Below are positions 1-6,547 of a DNA stretch of 9,663 nt, piece after piece (position 1 is the first letter of the stretch; each line of letters begins with the position of its first letter). The position numbers and the translations under genes were made by a program. The stretch is from an uncultured Lachnospiraceae bacterium. GTDB taxonomy: Bacteria > Bacillota_A > Clostridia > Lachnospirales > Lachnospiraceae. The notes under the pieces are model-generated. The model was not told the DNA's origin and did not search any database. It worked only from the letters and a program-made list of their open reading frames with translations. The stretch spans positions 1-9,663 of the forward strand of contig CAJUFW010000135.1 of the NCBI GenBank assembly GCA_910585655.1, written 5' to 3'.

Positions 1-449
1 CGCTGTCTGAATGTATCGTTTTCATCTCTCGTCACCTGTACACTGACCGGCGAACCTGTCTGTCTCATTCCGTCCAGAATAGCGCTACGTACTGTGTCCA
101 AATTGGAACCGTTACGAATATACTCTGTCGGATCTACCTCAAAATCCCGGCAAAGTGCCATAATCTCTGTTACTCGACTGCGCTCTGCCTCTGTCTCTCT
201 TCCTTGTCCTTCTGCAGGTGGAATTATTGGCGGCTGAACAGACGGCGGAGCATCTGACGTTCCTGTTCCTCCTGCCAGTCCTCTTTCCTGGGCATCGATC
301 TCTTCCTGTGCTTCGTCGATCTCCCTCTGGAGGGAATTAAACTGTGCCTGCTCTTCTGCCGTCAGCGCACGGTTGCCGTCCGCTCTGGCAGCATTTACAA
401 TCGCCTGCTGCCTTAACATAGCGGCTTCTTTTCTCTGTTTTGGTGTCAT
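1..449 (-). CDS. Major capsid protein, N-terminal part (runs off the window)
   Basis: The frame is open from the ATG at 449-447 to the window edge, giving 149 codons. The start is well supported: AGGAGG sits 9 nt upstream and overlaps the protease stop codon. The visible protein begins MTPKQRKEAAMLRQQAIV. It then has an Ala/Glu/Gln-rich helical stretch (about residues 28-56) and a Pro-rich linker with PPSVQPPIIPP (about 69-79). A helical segment follows, with RVTEIMALCRDF and YIRNGSNLDTVRSAILDGM. This kind of N-terminal region is the scaffold-like delta domain of HK97-fold capsid proteins, which the prohead protease removes during maturation. The HK97 fold itself would lie beyond the edge. 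The capsid assignment is inference from this pattern and from the position directly after the protease. A separate scaffold protein is the alternative. Confidence 0.72.
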   Translation of the reverse strand, partial: MTPKQRKEAAMLRQQAIVNAARADGNRALTAEEQAQFNSLQREIDEAQEEIDAQERGLAGGTGTSDAPPSVQPPIIPPAEGQGRETEAERSRVTEIMALCRDFEVDPTEYIRNGSNLDTVRSAILDGMRQTGSPVSVQVTRDENDTFRQ

Positions 450-462
450 TCTCCTATACCTC

Positions 463-1167
463 CTATTTTCTGTTTTTATTTATTTGAAGTTGTGCTTCAA
501 AACAAGTAAAAATGTTTTGACAGGTTTCCCCCATCATCTCTCTGCCTACCCCCACCGTTGCATCTGCTGGAACACTTACAACGCTTATCTCATATGGCAT
601 CCATTGCCTTGCAACATCACAGGGACCGTTAAATCTTCCGTCGGTGCTTACCTTATTCGCTGTAACCTCCTCAATTACTCCGATTTGATATCCGACAGAA
701 ACACCTTTGAGAGTTTCATTTTTTACTTTTTGAAAAATAACTTCGCTTTCCGCATCTGTGTCAAATTCCACCTCAGCCATGCCTCTCTGATTCTCAATCC
801 AGGCACGATTGATTTTTCCTATCACCTTATCCCGGTTGTGGTTAAACAACAAAACGCCTATTGTATTAAGTCTGGTCAGGTCAACCGCTTCTGGGTTATG
901 ATCTAAAATCTCCTTTCCCCAGTAACGCTCATAAGGTTCTTCTGATGAAAAAGAAAGAATGAATTTCCGCTCATTCCCTTCTCCTTCCATAGCGCGGATC
1001 GTTGCTGCACGAAACGCCCTTATCTGGTTTTTCCCTTTACTCTCCTTCGTTTTCGTCTGTATCTGGTTGCTGTTCTCCACTGATCTGATTTGCGGCGATA
1101 TCTGAACATGCTGTTTCTGTCTCCTGCTCATCCCCTGCTGGTACAAGCTCTGATTTTGTTCTATCAA
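463..1167 (-). CDS. HK97-family prohead protease, TTG start inside portal gene
   Basis: This is a prohead maturation protease (HK97 gp4-like, peptidase U35 type) that cleaves capsid delta domains and activates packaging-ready heads. Seen in the 234-aa protein: the family opening IRAFRAATIRAM (49-60), the catalytic His block LLFNHNRDKVIGKI (His110), GVSVGYQI (Ser157), and the closing PYEISVVSVPAD block (191-202). Length is normal for the family apart from about 48 extra Gln/Lys-rich residues at the N-terminus. The start chosen is TTG at 1167-1165, because GGAGG (1176-1180) lies 8 nt upstream. No later in-frame start has a comparable site. It therefore overlaps the portal gene by 131 bp in another frame. 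The core family call is strong; the exact start is less certain. Confidence 0.88.
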   Translation of the reverse strand: MIEQNQSLYQQGMSRRQKQHVQISPQIRSVENSNQIQTKTKESKGKNQIRAFRAATIRAMEGEGNERKFILSFSSEEPYERYWGKEILDHNPEAVDLTRLNTIGVLLFNHNRDKVIGKINRAWIENQRGMAEVEFDTDAESEVIFQKVKNETLKGVSVGYQIGVIEEVTANKVSTDGRFNGPCDVARQWMPYEISVVSVPADATVGVGREMMGETCQNIFTCFEAQLQINKNRK

Positions 1168-2614
1168 ATATTACACCTCCCATCTCCAAGCCCTTTCCCC
1201 TGGCGTACTCTAAAACAGCAATAGTTTCATCGATCTGCTCTTTCCAGTCCTTCCCATTCTCTGCTGCAATTTGCTGGTATGTCTTTTGTCCTGTTTGTAA
1301 AGCAACTTTGTTTGCTGTAGCTTCTTTTGCTGGGTCAATCCATTTTTTTGGTGTAGCTACCCACTCATGTTTTAAATATTTTTGCTTATTCTCCCAAAAA
1401 TCAGAAATATGAAACAAACCAGAAAGAACACCAGAAATGATAAAGGTTTCGTATACCTCATCCATTACTACCTCTTGTAACAGTTCTATGTCCTCTATGT
1501 AGGTTTGCTCATCTTCAATAATTCCCTGCCTGGCACTACTATAATTACTTTGGCTCATATCTCGGCTTGTTGCCTCATACGATAACCCCTGCCCGGCTCC
1601 GATCAGACGTTGTTGCAATTTAATATAGCTCGCTGCATCTGTCGCCTGTCCTGTCGGATTCACTACTTGAATTTCATCTCCGGCATTTAACTCTTTAATC
1701 ATGCCAGGACTTATCCTTTTTCCCTCATAATCTTCCCTCGGACGCGTGCCTTTTGGATCGTCCATTGTTCTAAAACCGCCTGTTGTTGGAATGATTCTTT
1801 TTACAAAAACCGCCAGACAGGCGGCAATGCGTTCCTTTACACTAACAGCCGTCATGAATTCGTTGGCATCTCGTATCCTGGTAATGGTGGTTGCCATGTC
1901 ACTCATTTCCCGTATCTGAGAGGGACGATCTTTTGTATAGTAATAAATCATATTTTTCGCCGGAACATATATGGAATCTGTCTGTCCAAAACCATCCAGA
2001 TTGTATTGTTTTATCCAATACCCCATTGGCTTGTTGCAAGTATTTAGTTCAATTCCTCCCACTACTCGATGATTTGGATTATGTGGGCTTATCCGTCCAG
2101 TGTCCAACTCATCAACTTCCAGCGCCTGAAGTTTAAACGGAAGAAGTCCGCCTTCGGTATAACATTTTTTGAACAGAATTCCTCCGTCTACCTTTTTCCG
2201 GCGTTCTGCCATTCTAAGCATCTGATTAAAACTCTGTGTTTCTGTGATATCACAGTTTTTACGTTTGCACCACTCTCGCCACGCTTCCTGAATCTGCTTG
2301 TTTAATGCTTCGCTGTTGGTTCTAGCCTGCAAAATCCATCCATGACCAATCACGTTACGTCGGTATGCTCCTATGATGGAATTTGCCATGTCACTGTTTC
2401 GCTCTAGGTCACGCGCTCTGGCTCTTATCGTATCTCGGCTATAACGATCTGTTTGCTCCGCACTCTGATTATAAGCTGTCCAGGCAGCATTCAGGCGATC
2501 ATAACTCCCGGCATCATAGTGACGCTGTTCTTTTAAGTGTTGACGCCAGGCTTCCCTTCTGGCTCCTGCTGCTGGAGAAATATACCCAATAATATTGTCT
2601 AATACATTTCCCAT
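1037..2614 (-). CDS. Lambda-family phage portal protein
   Basis: The portal is the dodecameric ring at the capsid vertex. DNA is pumped through it by terminase, and the connector and tail attach to it. The 525-aa length and N-terminal half fit the lambda gpB family (Phage_portal_2 type). Visible parts are a basic start with SYDRLNAAWTAYNQS, then RDTIRARARDLERNSDMAN followed by IIGAYRRNVIGHGW (about 60-95), and then an MLRMAERRKKVDGGILFK block. Further on is LQALEVDELD, and the central region has DEIQVVNPTG and GLSYEATSRDMSQSNYSSARQG. These are typical conserved stretches of the family. The start ATG 2614 has GGAGA 5 nt upstream. The C-terminal 44 codons are shared with the protease start in another frame. 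The tail is acidic (DTDENEGE) and looks poorly constrained. Confidence 0.93.
   Translation of the reverse strand: MGNVLDNIIGYISPAAGARREAWRQHLKEQRHYDAGSYDRLNAAWTAYNQSAEQTDRYSRDTIRARARDLERNSDMANSIIGAYRRNVIGHGWILQARTNSEALNKQIQEAWREWCKRKNCDITETQSFNQMLRMAERRKKVDGGILFKKCYTEGGLLPFKLQALEVDELDTGRISPHNPNHRVVGGIELNTCNKPMGYWIKQYNLDGFGQTDSIYVPAKNMIYYYTKDRPSQIREMSDMATTITRIRDANEFMTAVSVKERIAACLAVFVKRIIPTTGGFRTMDDPKGTRPREDYEGKRISPGMIKELNAGDEIQVVNPTGQATDAASYIKLQQRLIGAGQGLSYEATSRDMSQSNYSSARQGIIEDEQTYIEDIELLQEVVMDEVYETFIISGVLSGLFHISDFWENKQKYLKHEWVATPKKWIDPAKEATANKVALQTGQKTYQQIAAENGKDWKEQIDETIAVLEYARGKGLEMGGVIFDRTKSELVPAGDEQETETACSDIAANQISGEQQPDTDENEGE
1176..1180 (-). promoter_or_regulatory. Ribosome binding site deciding the protease TTG start
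   Basis: GGAGG followed by TG lies inside the portal coding frame, where it encodes a Gly-Gly-Val. It is 8 nt upstream of TTG 1167-1165. It is the only strong site ahead of the protease core with correct spacing to any start codon. Confidence 0.6.
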
Positions 2615-2623
2615 TTTTCTCTC

Positions 2624-2845
2624 CTATCTCCTGTCAAAAACAGCTACCGAACAATCATCTAAAAGCCCCGGCGTCCCTCCGACCACCTGTGCCATAAGGT
2701 CATTTTTTATATCGTATAACGTTTTTAGATCAGCTCTCGTCAGTTTCCTAGAGCCTATCTGATACGATTGCCCTCCAACTGTAATATTAACGATTGCCTG
2801 ATTTACCTGCTTCAATAATTCCTGTGGTGTCAGTTGTTCTCCCAT
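2624..2845 (-). CDS. gpW/DUF6148-like small head-joining protein
   Basis: A 73-aa protein starting MGEQLTPQELLKQV, with SYQIGSRKLTRADLKTL in the middle. The size, the glycine/serine 'Y.IGSR.LTRADL' pattern and the place between large terminase and portal match the lambda gpW / DUF6148 group. In lambda, gpW sits between terminase gpA and portal gpB and joins head to tail after DNA packaging. I chose ATG 2845 because GAGGGGTGG, which begins right after the terminase stop, is well spaced for it. The GTG at 2854 would sit directly on that site. The role is inferred from family resemblance and position. Confidence 0.75.
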   Translation of the reverse strand: MGEQLTPQELLKQVNQAIVNITVGGQSYQIGSRKLTRADLKTLYDIKNDLMAQVVGGTPGLLDDCSVAVFDRR

Positions 2846-2858
2846 CGCTTCCACCCCT

Positions 2859-4700
2859 CTATAACCAGTTTTCGTTTTGCATAATCCAGTCCTCTTCCGG
2901 TGTATATGCTTTTGTTTCTTTCTTTGGCTCTTCTGATTTTTGACTATCTAAATGCAAACTACGAACGCCTAATATTTCAGCTGCTGCCATTGCATAAACC
3001 TCACAATCAAGGAAATGATTATCTGCATGGGAATACTTTGGCACCCATTTTAGTTTGCGGTTTCCGTTTGCAGATTTTTCATACACTTTATGTTCTGATG
3101 TAACCTGCAAAGCATACTCCCGATCACAGTCTTTATAAACCATCCAACTTCCCTGACCATTTTCTCTTTTCATTCTGGCTGCGATAGAATCCTTGTACCT
3201 TTCGCCATCTACAAGAACCAGCTGCATTCCATATGCTCTTGAATTTGGTCTATCCACTTTACTGATTTTATACCGATCTGGCATTCCGTTACTGGCGCCC
3301 TTACAAGGCAAGGCCCAATCAGAATTATCAATACAAAAATCGTAGGTAGCATCTGCCTGATATCCAGAATCGATCAACGCAAGATTTACTATCATCTTCC
3401 GTCCATCCTCGGTATAAAATTCGCGATTCATCACATCTTCTATATCCTGAAAGGATAATACCTGCCCGTGCGTAATATTTTGACTTGTCGTATACTCTCC
3501 AAAAGCACGAATACTGTAATACAGACTTGTCTCTTGTACGTCAACCCCTGCTGTGAGTAACTTTGCCCATCCAGGAATCACAAACTCCGGAAGTTCTGTT
3601 TGTCTTTCCATCACCAGATCTTCCGTTGTTTTCAGTTTTGTATCCTCCCATGGTTCTGCTAACCAGGAATTTGCAAAATTTTGTTGCTTTTCCGGATCGT
3701 CTTTTGAGTTCAAATGTTCTTCTGCGATGTCCGCCCATTTTAAAAAGACACTATATAAAGAAGAAAGCCAAAATCCTACTGACTTCGGCTTTCCTACTCC
3801 TCGTTTTTTTATAACCCTCCACTCTCCGTCTCGAAGCATTCCCGGTTTATCGGTATCAAAAATTTCACACCCACACTCCTGGCAGACATATACCGCAGTC
3901 TGGGCCCGCTCGTAATTACTCATCGTTTTTTCTTCGTCTTTTTCAAATACGATCTGATTATATACAAGCTCAATGAATTCTCCACAATATGGACATGGTA
4001 CAAAATAATGTCTGACTTCATCTGCTGTATCATGGAGTTCCCAGATATAATTGTTTTTCAGTGTCGGTGTGGAACAGGCATATACTTTTTCCAATGGTTT
4101 ATATGTTTTAGTACGTTCTAATGCCAGATTGTAAGGGGAAGCTTCTTTTTTCGATGCTCCTCCCATTTTGTCAATCTCATCAAAAAACAAATATTTAATT
4201 GGTTTTGATGCCAGTTTAGACGGAGAACCTGCTCCGCGCAAATATAATACCATTGTTTTAAATTTCAGGCGCAATTCTTTGGAGCTGTTTTCCATAAAAA
4301 GCTTTTTTATTTCTGGTATCAGGCGGAAAGCCGGTTTCAACTTATCGTTGGAGATATCTTTCGCCAAATCGTCATTTGGATAAACAATCATCGCCGGCGC
4401 GGGTGACTGACTGATAATATAGCAAAGCATGTTCACCAGTGCTTCGGTTCCGCCTATTTGCGACGCTTTACAAAAAAATGTCCTTCGAATATCCGGATCG
4501 TTTAAAGTGTCCATGATTTCCCGCAAATATGGCGTGATATCATTTGACCACTTTCCCGCCAAATTGCTGGAATCATCTAATACACGAAACCTTTCTGCCC
4601 ATTGGCTGACTGTCAGCGGCTCCTGGCTACGGAGTGCATTTCGTATGACCCTGATAAAAAGATTTTTGGTTTTTTCTCTGGATCTGCTTCTCTGGCTCAT
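2859..4700 (-). CDS. Terminase large subunit, GpA family
   Basis: This is the packaging motor: an ATPase that translocates DNA into the prohead and a nuclease that cuts concatemers. The 613-aa protein has the family layout. It has a deviant Walker A, CKASQIGGTE (77-86), with the lysine ahead of the loop as in lambda gpA. Walker B is YLFFDEID (170-177), and a coupling motif STPT lies at 210-213. A Cys4-type zinc ribbon has CPYCG (236-240) and CQECGC (273-278). The C-terminal nuclease fold shows AGVDVQ (Asp387), ALIDSGYQAD (Asp444) and HFLDCEVYAMAAAE (562-574). The start overlaps the small-subunit stop in an ATGA arrangement, which indicates translational coupling. It is apparently intact. GpA-type enzymes usually cut at cos sites, suggesting a cos phage (inference). 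Confidence 0.96.
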   Translation of the reverse strand: MSQRSRSREKTKNLFIRVIRNALRSQEPLTVSQWAERFRVLDDSSNLAGKWSNDITPYLREIMDTLNDPDIRRTFFCKASQIGGTEALVNMLCYIISQSPAPAMIVYPNDDLAKDISNDKLKPAFRLIPEIKKLFMENSSKELRLKFKTMVLYLRGAGSPSKLASKPIKYLFFDEIDKMGGASKKEASPYNLALERTKTYKPLEKVYACSTPTLKNNYIWELHDTADEVRHYFVPCPYCGEFIELVYNQIVFEKDEEKTMSNYERAQTAVYVCQECGCEIFDTDKPGMLRDGEWRVIKKRGVGKPKSVGFWLSSLYSVFLKWADIAEEHLNSKDDPEKQQNFANSWLAEPWEDTKLKTTEDLVMERQTELPEFVIPGWAKLLTAGVDVQETSLYYSIRAFGEYTTSQNITHGQVLSFQDIEDVMNREFYTEDGRKMIVNLALIDSGYQADATYDFCIDNSDWALPCKGASNGMPDRYKISKVDRPNSRAYGMQLVLVDGERYKDSIAARMKRENGQGSWMVYKDCDREYALQVTSEHKVYEKSANGNRKLKWVPKYSHADNHFLDCEVYAMAAAEILGVRSLHLDSQKSEEPKKETKAYTPEEDWIMQNENWL

Positions 4701-5215
4701 AGTTCCTCATCCTCGTCTAAGTCCTCTATATCTGTCATAGCCAATTCTGTTTGATCGATCTCGTCTGGATCATACTCCGAAAGTTCTTTCAATGCTTCTA
4801 GCATTCCATCATTTAAAACCTGTATAATTCGGTTCAGGTCTTTTTCGCCAGATACCTGCATCGCCATTTTAACCGGTAAGGACAAAAGCCGGTTCTTAAA
4901 ACGTATCAACATATCAGATAAAAAAGCCTCTACGTCTGCCGCTTCGTGTAGCTCTCTCCTCAGTCTCCGCAGCTTCATAACGGATATATTTTTCTTTACT
5001 TCCTCATGCTCCGCTTTGACTTTCTCAATGGATATCGCTGCACTCCTTCCCATTTCCGCATTGATTTTAAAATTGATATACTCCTGGATACAGGTTTCAA
5101 GGATGTATCCTCTGTCTCCATTTACAGTTTGAAACATCCCTTCTTGTCGGAGGTTCCGCACTTGTCTTGTTGATATACCAAGACACTGTGCCAACTGCTT
5201 TTGATTTACGATCAA
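4697..5215 (-). CDS. Terminase small subunit (Nu1-like DNA-packaging protein)
   Basis: It recognises the viral packaging site and loads the large subunit. The 172-aa protein starts with a winged-helix/MerR-like DNA-binding motif, QKQLAQCLGISTRQVRNLRQ (about residues 5-24), followed by a second short helix and wing region (GMFQTVNGDRGYILE). A long charged helical part (about 55-105) suits oligomerisation. The tail, DIEDLDEDEEL, is very acidic. This is the layout of lambda gpNu1 and its Firmicute relatives. The start is TTG 5215, with AGGAGGTGG upstream at about 10-nt spacing. No ATG in frame offers a better start. It overlaps the large subunit by 4 bp. Confidence 0.88.
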   Translation of the reverse strand: MIVNQKQLAQCLGISTRQVRNLRQEGMFQTVNGDRGYILETCIQEYINFKINAEMGRSAAISIEKVKAEHEEVKKNISVMKLRRLRRELHEAADVEAFLSDMLIRFKNRLLSLPVKMAMQVSGEKDLNRIIQVLNDGMLEALKELSEYDPDEIDQTELAMTDIEDLDEDEEL

Positions 5216-5557
5216 TTCTATTCCACCTCCTCCAAAAGCGGAAGGAAGTCACCCAAAAAAATTCATTTTACAGACAAAAACACCGCGCCTTCCTCGCCCC
5301 GTACCAAATATTTGTTCGACAAAGTACCTTTTTATCGAACACTGTTCGGAAGCTAATCGTCTCTATTGTCTGCTACCTATCTGTCTGTGCTTGCTTCGAT
5401 ATTGTGCTAGTATCCTCCTGCTTCTTTCCTGCCCTGTCCTTTGCCTAACCGTGCCTCTTGCTTCCTGCCTTGTGCTTTTCTACTACTTTGCTGTATAAGA
5501 TATGGCTGCCTCATAGGTGCTTGTTGTGATATGCTTTACCATATGAATGCAATAAAA
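5216..5557. other. Non-coding region upstream of terminase: candidate cos / packaging site
   Basis: I see no convincing gene on either strand here. Contents on the plus strand: a GC-rich island at 5281-5305 (19 of 25 bases G/C) in an otherwise AT-rich neighbourhood; the palindromes at 5311-5323 and 5336-5348; and a pyrimidine-rich tract at 5385-5480 with TGCCY at 5430, 5442, 5452 and 5466. Lambda-like phages carry cosN/cosB directly before the small terminase. That makes this the natural place for the packaging site, and probably for late-promoter control as well. The function is inference from position. Confidence 0.4.
5311..5348. promoter_or_regulatory. Two 13-bp palindromes, possible regulator or terminase binding sites
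   Basis: TTTGTTCGACAAA (5311-5323) and CGAACACTGTTCG (5336-5348) are both perfect inverted repeats around a 3-bp centre. Both contain TGTTCG, with centres 25 bp apart. They lie about 100-130 bp before the small terminase start. Candidate binders are the DUF1492-like late regulator or the Nu1-like protein. They resemble a LexA/DinR box but the centre is one base too short. Confidence 0.4.
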
Positions 5558-5592
5558 TAGCCCTCTATACCTTTTCATGATATAGAGGGCTA
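5558..5592. terminator. Bidirectional rho-independent terminator after the antirepressor
   Basis: A perfect 12-bp stem, TAGCCCTCTATA / TATAGAGGGCTA, with an 11-nt loop at 5570-5580. On the plus strand it is followed by ACTTTTTTGG. On the minus strand it is followed by TTTTATTGC. It lies about 140 bp beyond the antirepressor stop. It would end the repressor/antirepressor transcript before the terminase genes and could insulate the cassette from the other side. Confidence 0.68.
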
Positions 5593-5732
5593 CTTTTTTG
5601 GTAGCGGTATTTATGGCTTACTTTGTAGGCTTCTGCTTCCTTGCTTTCCCATGCTACCATTTTAACATACTTGATAGTGCAATAGAATGCAGACTTTAAA
5701 AAATTTTCAACTCTTTTACGCTGTATTATTAT
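5593..5732. other. Short intergenic region after the antirepressor
   Basis: GGTAGC (5600-5605) and GCTACC (5653-5658) form a 6-bp inverted repeat 47 bases apart. A weak extended -10-like sequence, TGTTAAAAT, lies on the minus strand (-10 hexamer at 5659-5664), without a good -35. The only open frame, about 31 codons from near 5657, has no ribosome site. I cannot assign a function. Confidence 0.3.
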
Positions 5733-6476
5733 TTACATTGCTTCTTGTCTCAAAGTTATATTGATATGAACAGGTAAAACATAGTGTTTTTTTATTGCTA
5801 CCTTTTTCTTAGGTGATTCGATAGCTTTTAATCCATCTACAATCATATCATAGGCTTCTTGATTTATCTTTCTTCCACTCTCTCGTCTGTATATCTCCAA
5901 TGCTTTTTCAATTCCATGTGGATAAAGATACATCATACATTTATCAGGCCCATAGTCGAAACCGTATTCCTTCTTAAATTCCTTCATATTGACCGTTGTA
6001 TACCACCCAAAAGCATTATAATCCAGACCACCTTGCAATCTGTCTATCCTTTCCATTGCTGTATAATTTCCGCAAATCTCCACGCCTGTAATCAACTTAA
6101 AATCTCGAAACAGCATGATATATTTTCCTCTGAATCTGTGAATAAACCACGGCAATTCCGGTTCAACCTTTTTCTTTGAAAGACTCTCCTGCATTTCATG
6201 GAAACGGTTGATATATCTAGCTGTAAAGATGGTTCCTTTTATCCCTGTCAGTTTATGGGCGATAAACTCACAGCCTTTCTTTGTAATACGGTAGCAAGGT
6301 CTGGTTTCGCCTTTTGCGTCTTTATAGGTACTTTCCTTAAAGAAATCAACAAATCCAATTTTGGCTTCGTTAAACTGTTCAATATATCTCCGCAAATCTC
6401 TCAACAATTTACTATGTTCTTTCTCTATCATATCCGAAATCTCGATAGATGATAATGTTTGCTCAAGTTCTGCCAT
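5733..6476 (-). CDS. Rha-family antirepressor with an unrecognised C-terminal domain
   Basis: Rha-type proteins are phage regulatory proteins. By analogy with other antirepressors, they are thought to counter the phage repressor. Seen in the 247-aa protein: an N-terminal Rha domain over about residues 8-97, with SSIEISDMIEKEHSKLLRDL, FKESTYKDAKGETRPCYRIT, then a KKGCEFIAHKLTG block and FTARYINRFHEMQ. The C-terminal half (about 105-247) is not the usual ORF6C or KilA-C domain I would expect. It has FRGKYIMLFRDF, YTAMERIDRLQGG and a basic end with KKKVAIKKHY. The start ATG 6476 has GGAGG 9 nt upstream. It is the second gene of a cassette with an RHH repressor and is placed, unusually, between the late regulator and the terminase. 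The target repressor is not in this window. Confidence 0.85.
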   Translation of the reverse strand: MAELEQTLSSIEISDMIEKEHSKLLRDLRRYIEQFNEAKIGFVDFFKESTYKDAKGETRPCYRITKKGCEFIAHKLTGIKGTIFTARYINRFHEMQESLSKKKVEPELPWFIHRFRGKYIMLFRDFKLITGVEICGNYTAMERIDRLQGGLDYNAFGWYTTVNMKEFKKEYGFDYGPDKCMMYLYPHGIEKALEIYRRESGRKINQEAYDMIVDGLKAIESPKKKVAIKKHYVLPVHINITLRQEAM

Positions 6477-6482
6477 AAACTT

Positions 6483-6490
6483 AAACCTCC
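6483..6490 (-). promoter_or_regulatory. Antirepressor ribosome site, possible antisense RNA target
   Basis: On the coding strand this reads GGAGGTTT, 9 nt (from GGAGG) before the antirepressor ATG. Its GAGGTTT (6483-6489) occurs again at 6546-6552. The predicted plus-strand RNA therefore carries AAACCUC, a 7-nt perfect complement to this site. Confidence 0.45.
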
Positions 6491-6503
6491 TTCAAAATTG
6501 TTC

Positions 6504-6532
6504 TTGAAAGAGATTCCCCTTTATGATATACT
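6504..6532 (+). promoter_or_regulatory. Antisense promoter in the repressor-antirepressor gap
   Basis: On the plus strand, opposite to all genes, TTGAAA (6504-6509) is separated by exactly 17 bp from TATACT (6527-6532). An extended -10 TG is at 6524-6525. Each hexamer differs from consensus at one base. There is no plus-strand gene downstream, only a hairpin terminator about 30 bp after the expected start site. It is predicted from sequence only. Confidence 0.52.
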
Positions 6533-6547
6533 ATTTCATAGAGGGAA
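6514..6547. repeat. Inverted repeat with the antisense -10 box in its loop
   Basis: The left arm is TTCCC(C)TTTATGA (6514-6526, one bulged C). The right arm is TCATAGAGGGAA (6536-6547), pairing over 12 bp with one G-T wobble. The 9-base centre, TATACTATT, holds the -10 box of the antisense promoter. It could act as an operator on DNA. It could also be a hairpin in the sense mRNA ahead of the antirepressor ribosome site. Confidence 0.45.

Noticed and set aside
373..906. Plus-strand open frame of 177 codons, and other plus-strand frames (for example 3553-3915, 5859-6179, 7811-8173, 8382-8696)
   Set aside because: They lie opposite strongly supported minus-strand genes, have no ribosome sites, and translate into Cys/Phe/Ser-rich or otherwise gene-unlike proteins.
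1037..1167. Programmed frameshift fusing portal and protease
   Set aside because: I see no heptameric slippery sequence in the overlap, and the protease has its own strong ribosome site.
5336..5348. LexA/DinR (SOS) box
   Set aside because: CGAACACTGTTCG has a 3-bp centre between GAAC and GTTC where the Gram-positive box needs 4, so I list it only as a palindrome.
5563..5658. Minus-strand mini-ORF of about 31 codons after the antirepressor
   Set aside because: It has no ribosome site and runs into the terminator hairpin.
5582..6545. ATAGAGGG direct repeats (5582-5589 and 6538-6545) as cassette insertion-site duplications
   Set aside because: Eight bases, each part of a separate hairpin; most simply chance or hairpin constraint.
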